A stretch of DNA of 64,000 bases from NCBI GenBank assembly GCA_004762125.1, contig SIHQ01000014.1, forward strand, positions 1 to 64,000, written 5' to 3'. The first letter of the stretch is position 1. The number at the start of each line of letters is the position of its first letter. Shown here piece by piece: positions 33,933 to 42,124 of the stretch. This DNA comes from Oceanospirillales bacterium (GTDB taxonomy: Bacteria; Pseudomonadota; Gammaproteobacteria; Pseudomonadales; Endozoicomonadaceae). The notes under the pieces were generated by a model. It saw only the letters and a program-made list of their open reading frames with translations. It was not told where the DNA came from and did not search any database. The position numbers and the translations under genes are program-made.

Positions 33933-34932
33933 TAGTGCCTGCCCGAAAACCTCTGGAATTTAAAACAGAGTGATCTTCATCAACGTATAATTTGATCATA
34001 AATCGACCAACGTATGTTTGAAGACTACTTTTTCAGCATTTTCAGAGAGTTTTTCCCAGAAATACTCTTTTTTACGTGAACAGTATCCTCATGCAACCAT
34101 GATTTTAAAAAAATGAGCCTTTACCAAGGTGTCAGGCAGCTTTTCGCTGTGTCTCACTGGAGGAGGTTGAGTGCTTTAGTCTGCGCAGTTTGTTGTAACA
34201 TTTTTTATAGCGTTTCTGTGTGTGTTCAGATTGTCTCCAACCTGGCAACTGACTCTCTGTTGCCACCGCAGTCGCTATATCAATGGTTTTCCAGCAAGCT
34301 TCCGCTAGCAGCGCTATATCTGTTGGATAGCGAACATTGGTTTTTACGACAAAGGAATCACAACGGCCCTGTAGCCGTTCTTCTTTTTTTTAACGATCTC
34401 GTGTCCGGCAGCCACAGTAATTTGGCTGACCTCGTCAAGCACTTCAGGTGTGAATAGCGCGATATTATCTTGCAAGGTTTGTAGGCGATACTGGTATTCG
34501 TCATAAGGTCCGTGGTCCAGCATCTGCCGAAGTTTTCCGTGCTCGTTAGCCAGTTCACGCAGGCGATCAAAGTCACAACTAATCACCAAGCGAAGTGTAC
34601 CAAATACCAGTACTCTCCAGAGATCCATACCCGGTCGACCGTTCTTTTTATCGATTGATTCCGGAATTATTTTCTCAAGCGCTAGAAAGACGCATTGTCG
34701 TAATTCGGGGTTTATATAAAGGTGCTGTAAGCCTCTGAGAATACGAGGAATATCGTCACGGGAACGAGGATCGAACTGGATGGCAGAGATATCCACTTCA
34801 CCCAGATGTATTTGAGGATTGATTGGTTTGCGCATAATTTTAGAAATAACAGCCAGTAGTTGAAAACTTCATTCTCTATTTTGGGCTGTAGGGCTTTAAT
34901 TTCAAGGGGCTAGGGTTTTCGGTCAGGCACTA
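33933..34932. mobile_element. Decayed ISNCY-like insertion element with terminal inverted repeats
   Basis: The ends at 33933 and 34932 form inverted repeats: TAGTGCCTGCCCGAAAACC on the left and TAGTGCCTGACCGAAAACC on the reversed right, 18 of 19 matching. They enclose 1,000 bases holding only the N-terminal half of a transposase. Full ISNCY-type elements encode about 440 residues, so the interior has been deleted. No clear target duplication is visible. It sits between the giant operon promoter and the opposite-strand gene at 35211. Confidence 0.75.
34132..34835 (-). pseudogene. Truncated, frameshifted ISNCY-family transposase
   Basis: Opens with MRKPINPQIHLGEVDISAIQ and continues through GRPGMDLWRVLVFGTLRLVI and LRQMLDHGPYDEYQYR, the usual N-terminus of ISNCY-type transposases as I recall the family. 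After GHEIVKKK the original frame ends at 34344. Reading one base back gives EERLQGRCDSFVVKTNVRYP and onward to a TGA at 34132-34134. The shift lies on an A-run (34383-34391 in the plus strand) that contains A AAA AAG in the right phase for -1 slippage. The total is about 235 of about 440 residues, so no active enzyme is expected. Confidence 0.8.
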
Positions 34933-35063
34933 AATAAATGATCGATTATCTAACGATACTTAAAAAAATAATTTCGGTCTCAGTGTAAAGTATCTATCCT
35001 GTTTAATCACTTCCACTCCAAGTTATTGATTAGGTGTTAGAATATTCAGGTTGAATGCAGTAT

Positions 35064-35087
35064 CGATGAATATGTAAATATTCATCG
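35064..35087. promoter_or_regulatory. Perfect palindrome upstream of the gene at 35211
   Basis: Arms CGATGAATAT and ATATTCATCG with a 4-base loop lie in the 278-base gap between the insertion element and the start at 35211. Its position, 124 bases before the gene, and its perfect symmetry suggest a regulator-binding site. There is no T-run, so it is not a terminator. The rest of the gap is AT-rich with no gene. Confidence 0.45.
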
Positions 35088-35210
35088 CCTGACTGATCGA
35101 ACAACTTAAAAATACTAGGACTGTAAGTGGTTATGAGACCATGAGCATTTAAAAGATCATTGTGGATCTATTGCTTATATAAACTCACGTTTCAGGTTTC
35201 TTCAATAAAA

Positions 35211-37226
35211 ATGAAAATCATTGACTATATTTACGTTATTTTTGTTTTTGTCAGCCTGTCTGCTAATGCTGAATTCTCAGCAAACATAACTCGTTACGAT
35301 TTATTCATTGATCAAAAAGAAAGTTTTCCAAGTCTCGATGCTGGATCAAACGCTCACTTTGTTAATGCTACTCGACTCCTTATCTCTGACCCAGAATCAG
35401 AGCAAATCATTGCTATTGATATAGACTCCGGATCTCAACAATTATTACCGATACATGATGTCAGAGATTTCTCTCTACAGATTGAAGGTGACTCTATTCT
35501 GCTTGCTGCTGCCTTACTCAACGAGCACGCAATTCATCTTTTTAATAATAAGCATGAAGAATTTGAGTCAGAAATAATATTCAATAATGAACAAATTCGA
35601 ATTGATCAATTCTTTATAATGCTGAATCCGTATAAGCTAGCATTTAGTCATCATAAAAATATTTTAGTTGCGCTAGGTGGTTCAGCTATTGATAAGCAAG
35701 AGTTATACATATTCATAAAAACGACAGATCACTGGGGTTATTGCCAAAAGATAGCGACTAATTCTCAAAGGTTAACTGATATCGAGCCTGTATCTGATAA
35801 CAGTTTTATCATTTCAGCCAGAGATATTGATACACTGTTCGAGTTAACGCCTTCTTCAGAACATTCACCAGAATGCGGTTTGTTTCAATTAACACCTATT
35901 GTTCTTTCTGTGAATTTGCGAAACCCTGAAAGAGTATTAACCATCAGTGATGGTTTTTTAGGGGTAATCACTCCAGACCAGTTGTTCATATTTTATAAAT
36001 CCGATGCTATATATCAAATACATGACAAAATTAGACTGAACATCCATCCTGAACAAGTGACAGGACTTGCTGGAGGTTTTGTAGATGACGCATCTCTGGC
36101 TGTGTTTATTTCTTCCGCAAACCGTATCGACACCTTTTTCTTTGCTATTGAAGAACAGCTAGTACAAAGGACTCAATCCCTTACTGGCCTCGATTTTGAT
36201 GTAGAGCAGCATCTATCTCCCGGCTTCGGTGAACTAGCTCTTTATTCTGGAAAGCTAACAAAGCTTGCCGTAACAAGACTAGGTGCCATCAATATTCTTT
36301 CTTATCTACCAGGTCCTTCCTTCGATCAACCAGAATACCATTACCAGCTAAACCCGAATGAGGAGCACCAAGAAGATGTTGCTATTGGTGCAGTAGTGGT
36401 AGATTTTCATGAAAGTCCAGAGCCAGATAATCAGGTCATGCTTGACCTGTATCAGCTGCCATTCTACTGGAGCAATAACACCCTATGGTTTAACGCTACG
36501 GGTGAGCCTTTCAGTCAGAACAGTAGTCTTTCCCTGTCTCTCACTGCACTCAATAGCCGAGGTCAGAAAAATACAGCTCCCGTTATTGTACAGATAGTAC
36601 CTCCGAAAAATGACTGGCTTCCGATAGCTTATATCGGCTTACCGGTTATTGCCCTTGGTACAACGGGTGTCGCTATTTACGCTTTAGCTTCACATCTTTT
36701 TCATGGATACAAGCATTATAAGCCCAATATGAATAACGATGAGGAATCTAGTGTTACGAACACTGACACAGATTTCCCAAAGCAACCGCAGGTTCGTCAT
36801 AGTGTTCAAAAGAGACCATTCTCTGCTGGTTCTGGTTCTGGTTCCGTCCTTGATCTATTTAAAGAACAAAGTAGAGAAGTTCCAATCGAAAAAACGAACT
36901 CGCATCACTCTTCTACAATATCGGTTGAAACTACCACGAAGCAAACTGGTGCTGGACCTGTTTCCCAAGCCCAAAGCACAGTTCAAAGACAAGATTCTCC
37001 GGCATCGACTGAAAGTAGCTTGGAGCAAGCTGGTTCTGGATCTGATCCTCAAACGCAAAGCACAGCTCAAAGACAGGATGCTTCTGATGACACTTCAACA
37101 GTGATAGCGAACAATGTCGAGATAGGCTTTGTTGCCAAACGAACCGCTTTTCACGAAGGTGTAATTGAGCAACTAGCTCGTGAACAAGCAGATGCCTATG
37201 TTTCAAAGAGTAACAACAAACATTAG
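35211..37226 (+). CDS. Membrane-anchored beta-propeller-like protein with Ser-Gly-rich tail
   Basis: A 671-residue protein from the ATG at 35211, chosen because it gives a clean signal peptide (MKIIDYIYVIFVFVSLSANA). A TTG at 35160 would put about 17 residues in front of it. The exported part (about 20-400) has propeller-like repeats (NATRLLISDPESEQIIAID and similar). A short beta-rich segment ending APVIVQIVPP follows, then one membrane helix (WLPIAYIGLPVIALGTTGVA and onward). The tail of about 190 residues is low-complexity, probably cytoplasmic, with SAGSGSGS and a duplicated Gln/Ser/Gly segment. It diverges from the giant locus and shares the Ser-Gly style and propeller theme of the partner at 4009-5343. 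I know no function; a related surface system is inference. Confidence 0.7.
   Translation: MKIIDYIYVIFVFVSLSANAEFSANITRYDLFIDQKESFPSLDAGSNAHFVNATRLLISDPESEQIIAIDIDSGSQQLLPIHDVRDFSLQIEGDSILLAAALLNEHAIHLFNNKHEEFESEIIFNNEQIRIDQFFIMLNPYKLAFSHHKNILVALGGSAIDKQELYIFIKTTDHWGYCQKIATNSQRLTDIEPVSDNSFIISARDIDTLFELTPSSEHSPECGLFQLTPIVLSVNLRNPERVLTISDGFLGVITPDQLFIFYKSDAIYQIHDKIRLNIHPEQVTGLAGGFVDDASLAVFISSANRIDTFFFAIEEQLVQRTQSLTGLDFDVEQHLSPGFGELALYSGKLTKLAVTRLGAINILSYLPGPSFDQPEYHYQLNPNEEHQEDVAIGAVVVDFHESPEPDNQVMLDLYQLPFYWSNNTLWFNATGEPFSQNSSLSLSLTALNSRGQKNTAPVIVQIVPPKNDWLPIAYIGLPVIALGTTGVAIYALASHLFHGYKHYKPNMNNDEESSVTNTDTDFPKQPQVRHSVQKRPFSAGSGSGSVLDLFKEQSREVPIEKTNSHHSSTISVETTTKQTGAGPVSQAQSTVQRQDSPASTESSLEQAGSGSDPQTQSTAQRQDASDDTSTVIANNVEIGFVAKRTAFHEGVIEQLAREQADAYVSKSNNKH
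36941..37083 (+). repeat. Imperfect tandem duplication in the tail of the propeller-membrane protein
   Basis: Two diverged units encode KQTGAGPVSQAQSTVQRQD and EQAGSGSDPQTQSTAQRQD, separated by SPASTESSL. The DNA of both units is still clearly alignable, which indicates a recent duplication in low-complexity sequence. Confidence 0.8.
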
Positions 37227-37554
37227 TGAACTACTCGCCCTTTCTAAAGGAACGAGCTTCCAACATTAAGCAGCTACCGCAGTAACTACCGTTCTTTTCT
37301 TTTTTGACGTTTCATTGCGAACAGCAAGAGAAGCCTTGGCTTTTCTTGGCTTACGAACCGCTCCACGCCCTGTAGCCAGTAAAGGGGTGTCTTTACCCAC
37401 CCACTCCGTTCCAGAGTGTAATGGAACAGGTCAGCGCTGCTGGGTTAGTGATGTGCTGAATGTCCAACAACCAGTTCATATCCCTGAACACTTACTGGTT
37501 ATCAGTTCACTCTTTAAAGATAGTTGCGGTTTAAAAGCTACATTGATCGAGCTG

Positions 37555-37616
37555 AAGAAATGACAACTCAATCATCAAATCATGATCGCCTCGGATCAGT
37601 TGTCATTTCTTTTTTA
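37555..37616 (+). terminator. Rho-independent terminator-like hairpin
   Basis: A perfect 14-base stem (AAGAAATGACAACT, 37555-37568, with 37598-37611) and a 29-base loop, followed directly by a T-run. The stem is only moderately GC-rich and the loop is long. It could end transcription from the gene ending at 37226 or from an unrecognised small RNA. Confidence 0.5.
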
Positions 37617-37685
37617 AGTCCATAGGCCACGAAAGCCTTGGCATTAAAGAGGCTCTGTTGTCACTTCTTTTTTAATCCTCCATCT

Positions 37686-37727
37686 TCTGCGAACGATCAG
37701 TTCGAAATGCTCGAAGATTGTTCGCAG
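37686..37727. repeat. Inverted repeat with nested half-sites
   Basis: TCTGCGAACGATC (37686-37698) pairs with GATTGTTCGCAGA (37715-37727 region) with one mismatch, and TTCGAA/TCGAA lie inside the loop. It sits about 225 bases before the peptide-binding protein gene. A regulator site or a structured RNA is possible; there is no T-run. Confidence 0.4.
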
Positions 37728-37950
37728 ACTAATTTGTTAATACTCCTCTGATTTTTTCACCCGCCATCACGTAACAATTAATTCTCAATCAATGCTTACC
37801 AGAGGGCTATTCTTTTCATTGCATTACACTCTCAATACGGAAGAGGCTGCTATATAGGGCACCATGAGACTAAACCTATTTAAGCTTATAAATTGATCTT
37901 AAATTCATATGCTACCTTGTAGATTCTGACTTACATCACGAGCGTCAAGA

Positions 37951-39567
37951 ATGTCTCAACCCTTCAGCTGCATCGTATGGGCCTGCTCTTTGCTCCTGAG
38001 TCTGGGAATTCAGGCTGCGGAACTTCCCAATGGCATTCAACTTTCCGATAATCAAACCATCAAACGCACTTTACAAGGTGACCCTGAATCTCTGGATCCT
38101 CATCTAGCCATAGGTATGCCTGAGGATCACGTGATCAGAGAGCTGTTTGAAGGTCTGGTTACTCAGGATCTTCAGGGGAACATCATTCCCGGTCAGGCAG
38201 AATCTTGGCAATCGAGCTCTGATGGCAAAATCTGGACGTTTAATATTCGAAAAGGACTCAAATGGTCTGATGGAAAGCCTCTGAACGCCTATGACTTTGT
38301 TTACAGTTTCAGGCGCTTGGCTGACCCCAAAACAGCCTCTCCCTATGCTTGGTATCTGGCCTCTATGTCGATCAAGAATGCCAAAGCGATCACCGAAGGA
38401 AAAGCGTCAGCATCAGAGCTGGGTATAAATGCCCCAAACGAACATGAACTTATTCTGACATTATCTCAACCTACTCCTTACCTTCTTCCGATGCTAACCC
38501 ACCGATCGGTAAAGCCCGTTCCTGAACAGGCTATTAAGAAGTACGGAAAAAACTGGGTCATGGCCAATAACATTGTGGTCAACGGCCCTTTCATTCTGAA
38601 GAAACGGGTTATTCGAGAACTGTTAACTCTTGGTCGCAACGCGCTTTATTGGAACGATAGTAAAACTGTTCTCACACAGGTGACGTTCCTGATTATAGAA
38701 AGCGAAACGGCAACACTATTGAGATACAGGGCAAATGAAGTAGATATGGTCTCAGTAATACCTGTCAGTCATTATAAATCACTGGCCACCAAGGTTCCTG
38801 AACAGCTGAAATCCACACCAGCACTCAGTACTTACTACCTGACTTTCAATACGAAAAAACCACCTATGGATAATAAAAAAATCAGAAGAGCACTGGCTTT
38901 TGCTATTAATAGGGAAAAAATAGCCAGCAGCATACTTGGGCTGGGGCAAAAGCCGGCCTACACCTTTACACCACCAACCGTAACGGGCTTTATTCCGCCA
39001 GTCCCGGACTATCAAGCCATGTCTGATAGTGAGAGGTTGTTTCTTGCCAAACAGCTCCTTGAAGACGCAGGTTACAGCAAAGAAAAACCTCTTAAACTGA
39101 CATACCTATACAACAACACCGGCATTAACCGACTCATCGCTATTGCAGTTCAGGAAATGTGGCAGAAGCATCTACCTGTCATTCTGACTCTGGAAAGTCA
39201 GGAATGGGCAACTTATCTTCAGAATAAGTTATCAGGAAACTATCAGGTGGCTCGGGCTCTTTGGGGAGGTGACTATGATGACGCCATGACCATGCTGGAT
39301 AACCATACGCCAGAGCATGCGAATAACAGCAGTTTCTACGACAACCCAGCTTATAACCAGTCACTCAGCAAGGCTCAAGAAACTCTGAATAGAAAACAAA
39401 GAAATAAAATTTATGAACAAGCTGAGCTGATTCTGGCTAGAGATATGCCTATTACTCCTGTCTTCTGGAACAGCAACAATTACCTGATCAAACCAAACCT
39501 TCGAGGTGTCAGCTACACCAATCCTGAAGGAAGGATTTACTCAAAAGAAATATATAGAATTAAGTAA
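37951..39567 (+). CDS. ABC transporter peptide-binding protein (OppA/MppA family)
   Basis: Periplasmic solute receptor of 538 residues with a signal peptide (hydrophobic core IVWACSLLLSLG, cleavage after IQAA). The family landmarks are in order: TIKRTLQGDPESLDPHL, EGLVTQDLQGNIIPGQAESW, TFNIRKGLKWSDGKPLNAYD, DFVYSFRRLADPKTASPYAW near 110-130, then RRALAFAINREKI near 320. The length fits oligopeptide-binding proteins. No permease or ATPase genes lie beside it, so it must serve a transporter encoded elsewhere. The Shine-Dalgarno is weak (AAGA). Confidence 0.92.
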   Translation: MSQPFSCIVWACSLLLSLGIQAAELPNGIQLSDNQTIKRTLQGDPESLDPHLAIGMPEDHVIRELFEGLVTQDLQGNIIPGQAESWQSSSDGKIWTFNIRKGLKWSDGKPLNAYDFVYSFRRLADPKTASPYAWYLASMSIKNAKAITEGKASASELGINAPNEHELILTLSQPTPYLLPMLTHRSVKPVPEQAIKKYGKNWVMANNIVVNGPFILKKRVIRELLTLGRNALYWNDSKTVLTQVTFLIIESETATLLRYRANEVDMVSVIPVSHYKSLATKVPEQLKSTPALSTYYLTFNTKKPPMDNKKIRRALAFAINREKIASSILGLGQKPAYTFTPPTVTGFIPPVPDYQAMSDSERLFLAKQLLEDAGYSKEKPLKLTYLYNNTGINRLIAIAVQEMWQKHLPVILTLESQEWATYLQNKLSGNYQVARALWGGDYDDAMTMLDNHTPEHANNSSFYDNPAYNQSLSKAQETLNRKQRNKIYEQAELILARDMPITPVFWNSNNYLIKPNLRGVSYTNPEGRIYSKEIYRIK

Positions 39568-39670
39568 AAGATTCATTCCGTACACTTGTTTGATAAATAA
39601 CTAACAAACATCGAAACCACTGATTTAGATCACGTAATCCAAAGAGTTCTTACATATAATCACCCCTCTC

Positions 39671-39692
39671 AAATGAAGTAACTACTTCATTT
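39671..39692. promoter_or_regulatory. Palindrome between the peptide-binding gene and cpdB
   Basis: AAATGAAGTA and TACTTCATTT flank a 2-base centre about 30 bases before the cpdB start. It could be an operator, or an AT-rich weak terminator for the upstream gene. The tiny loop makes an operator more likely. Confidence 0.4.
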
Positions 39693-39720
39693 CTGCTATG
39701 TATGATTTCTTAGGTGTCCT

Positions 39721-41835
39721 TTGAAAAAAACGCTGATTGCCGTATTGGTTGGCTCCACTGTAGCCATGGCTGGTTGTGCAGGAAAAAACATATCTGACGT
39801 AAGCAGTGACAAGATCACAGCTCAGTTGCGACTGATGGAAACGTCAGATATCCACGCCAACGTTATGGATTTTGATTACTACAAAGGCAGAAAAGACAAC
39901 ACTATTGGTCTGGCTCGTGTAGCGGCTGTCATTGCTACCGCGAGAGGCGAAGTCACCAATACCGTGTTGGTCGATAACGGCGACCTGATTCAGGGCAGCC
40001 CTATGGGTGACTATATTGCTGCAGAGTTCAAGAAAGGCAATAAGTTCGATACACATCCTGTTCACAAAGCCATGAACGAAATGGATTACGTGGTCGGCAA
40101 CATCGGCAACCACGAATTCAACTACGGCCTCGATTTTCTGAAGCGCGCCATCGATAACGCTGACTTCCCGTACATCAACTCAAACGTACTCTGCAAGGCA
40201 GATTGCTGGGACGGCAAAAGCGAAGGCGACAATTTGTTCACACCTTACGTGATCAAGGAAAAAACCATTGTTGATAGCAATGGTAACGAACAAACCATCA
40301 AGATCGGTTACATCGGCTTTGTACCTCCACAAATCCTGGTTTGGGACAAACAGAACCTGACAGGCAAGGTATCGGTGATAGGTATTCGCGAAGCGGCTGA
40401 ACGCTTTGTACCTGAAATAATAGCCAAGGGAGCTGACATTATTGTTGCCATTCCACACTCCGGTGTCGGCAGCTCAGAGAACCCAACCGATACCAGCAAG
40501 GAAAATGCGACTTACGCTCTGACTCTGGTGGACGGTATTGACGCCATCATGTTTGGTCACAGTCATTCCGTATTCCCAAGTAAGACCTTCTCCGGCGACA
40601 AGTACGCTGGACTGGGTATGGATCTGAAGAACGGCACCATCAACGGTGTTCCTGCTGTTATGCCTGGTCGCTGGGGCGACAACATGGGCCAGATCGACTT
40701 TCAGCTGGAAATGAAAAACGGTAAGTGGAGCATTGCTTCCGGTACTTCCAAAGCTCGCCCGATCTACACCAGGAACAAAGATCGTAAAAAGGTTGAAACC
40801 GCTGATGTACTAGCCAATCCACAGGAAATAAGCCGTATTCAGAGACTGGTCAGCAAAGATCACAAAGGTACTCTGAACTACGTCAACCAGCCTATCGGTG
40901 AGTCTACCGGCGATATGTTCAGCTTCCTGTCTCTGGTACAAGATGATCCAACGGTGCAGATCGTATCCGATGCACAGCTAGCCTACATCAACGAAAAAAT
41001 TCAGGCGATGGAAGACACTCCTGAAAACAAAGCCCTGAAAGCACTCCCGGTTCTGTCAGCAGCTGCCCCATTTAAAGCAGGTGGTCGTCACAGCACAGTG
41101 GCAGACGCAGACTCGTATGTTCAGGTAGCTAAAGGCGAACTGACTTACAAGAATGCAGCCGACCTTTATCTGTACCCGAACACTGTCGTAGCACTGAAAA
41201 TTAATGGTACTGAACTGAAAGACTGGCTGGAATGCTCTGCAAACCAATTTAACCAGATCAATCCGAACAACACTGCACCACAATCTCTGATCAACTGGAG
41301 TGATCACCGCACTTACAACTTTGATGTTGTCGACGGTGTGACTTACAAGATCGATGTCACCCAGCCAAGCAAGTTCGACGGCAGTTGTAAAACCGTTAAT
41401 GCTGATGCCAATCGTGTTGTTGACCTGGCCTTTAAAGACGATAACGGTAAGGTATTCACTGGCAATGAACTGGCTGTTAAAGAGTTCATTGTTGTTACCA
41501 ATAACTATCGTGCGTTCAGCGGAAAATTTGCCGGCACCGGTTCTGACCATGTCGTTCTGGAATTACCAGACATGAACCGAGATGCTTTGGCAGCTTACAT
41601 CACCATTGAATCCGCTAATGGTGGCAAGGTTGACCCATCTGCAAACAACAACTGGGACTTCAAAACCATCGATACCAATGTTGATCTGGATGTTCGCTTC
41701 CAGACACAGGATACCGAGTTGGCCAGTAAGTTCATTACTGACTACCAATTGCGCAAAATGACTAAGGTTGGTGATCGTGATGAATTTGGTTTTGCTAACT
41801 ACAAAATTGATCTGAAAAACACCCCAACACCATAA
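39721..41835 (+). CDS. cpdB: CpdB-type 2',3'-cyclic-nucleotide 2'-phosphodiesterase / 3'-nucleotidase, lipoprotein form
   Basis: Hydrolyses 2',3'-cyclic nucleotides and 3'-nucleotides outside the cytoplasm to feed nucleoside scavenging. The 704-residue protein has a lipobox ending at Cys19 (VAMAGC), so it is probably lipid-anchored, unlike the soluble periplasmic enterobacterial enzyme. Metallophosphatase motifs are in order: SDIHAN (Asp43, His45), DNGDLIQGSPMGDY, GNIGNHEFNYGLDFL, IPHSGVG and FGHSHSVFP. A C-terminal 5'-nucleotidase domain follows, including VVTNNYRAFSGKFAGTGSD. Start is a TTG at 39721 with AGGTG upstream; no ATG gives the signal sequence. A terminator follows. Confidence 0.93.
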   Translation: MKKTLIAVLVGSTVAMAGCAGKNISDVSSDKITAQLRLMETSDIHANVMDFDYYKGRKDNTIGLARVAAVIATARGEVTNTVLVDNGDLIQGSPMGDYIAAEFKKGNKFDTHPVHKAMNEMDYVVGNIGNHEFNYGLDFLKRAIDNADFPYINSNVLCKADCWDGKSEGDNLFTPYVIKEKTIVDSNGNEQTIKIGYIGFVPPQILVWDKQNLTGKVSVIGIREAAERFVPEIIAKGADIIVAIPHSGVGSSENPTDTSKENATYALTLVDGIDAIMFGHSHSVFPSKTFSGDKYAGLGMDLKNGTINGVPAVMPGRWGDNMGQIDFQLEMKNGKWSIASGTSKARPIYTRNKDRKKVETADVLANPQEISRIQRLVSKDHKGTLNYVNQPIGESTGDMFSFLSLVQDDPTVQIVSDAQLAYINEKIQAMEDTPENKALKALPVLSAAAPFKAGGRHSTVADADSYVQVAKGELTYKNAADLYLYPNTVVALKINGTELKDWLECSANQFNQINPNNTAPQSLINWSDHRTYNFDVVDGVTYKIDVTQPSKFDGSCKTVNADANRVVDLAFKDDNGKVFTGNELAVKEFIVVTNNYRAFSGKFAGTGSDHVVLELPDMNRDALAAYITIESANGGKVDPSANNNWDFKTIDTNVDLDVRFQTQDTELASKFITDYQLRKMTKVGDRDEFGFANYKIDLKNTPTP

Positions 41836-41858
41836 CCGTTAAACTAAAAATGGTTACA

Positions 41859-41896
41859 AAAAGCTCCGCTCTATCCTGAATAGTCGGGGCTTTTTT
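41859..41896 (+). terminator. Rho-independent terminator after cpdB
   Basis: AAAAGCTCCG (41859-41868) pairs with CGGGGCTTTT (41885-41894) with one G-T wobble, 16-base loop, followed by a T-run to 41896. It lies 24 bases after the cpdB stop and also faces the convergent regulator remnant. Confidence 0.85.
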
Positions 41897-41929
41897 ATAT
41901 CAGCTGGTTCTGGCCACAATTACTGGTGG

Positions 41930-42124
41930 TTATTCATAGTGGACCAGTTGCTCTTTCTCCAGAACCGTTATATTACGTCCCTTAACAGAAATAATTTTAT
42001 CGTCTGAGAGTTTCCGCATAATCCTTGAGAAGGTCTCAGGCTGAATAGCCAACCGGGCAGCAATCAGTTGCTTGGGTATTGTCAGCTGCCTCACCAGAGA
42101 GGCAGCTATTGCAGGGAGGATTAA
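41930..42124 (-). pseudogene. 3' remnant of a Crp/Fnr-family regulator
   Basis: Directly after the nnrS stop, in the same frame, the minus strand encodes about 64 residues ending at a TAA at 41930-41932. The central part (LTIPKQLIAARLAIQPETFS, then RIMRKLSDDKIISVKGRN) matches the DNA-binding helix-turn-helix of Crp/Fnr/Dnr regulators (family pattern L...IA..L....ET.SR....L...G.I....). The cyclic-nucleotide-type sensor domain and a start codon are missing. In relatives nnrS is often regulated by and near Dnr/NnrR-type proteins, so this is probably the wreck of its own regulator. Confidence 0.72.

Larger units (their letters stand above)
37227..37950. other. Intergenic region, no supported gene
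   Basis: 724 bases without a convincing gene. A possible 82-codon frame (TTG at 37315 to 37563) has no Shine-Dalgarno and no recognisable features. The stretch holds a terminator-like hairpin (37555-37616), a near copy of its downstream arm (37657-37678, GTTGTCACTTCTTTTTTAA) and a 13-base inverted repeat with one mismatch (37686-37698 and 37716-37727). It may be remnant DNA or hold a small transcript. Confidence 0.6.

Noticed and set aside
37315-37563. An 82-codon plus-strand frame starting with TTG
   Set aside because: No Shine-Dalgarno, no recognisable motif, and its end lies inside a terminator-like stem.
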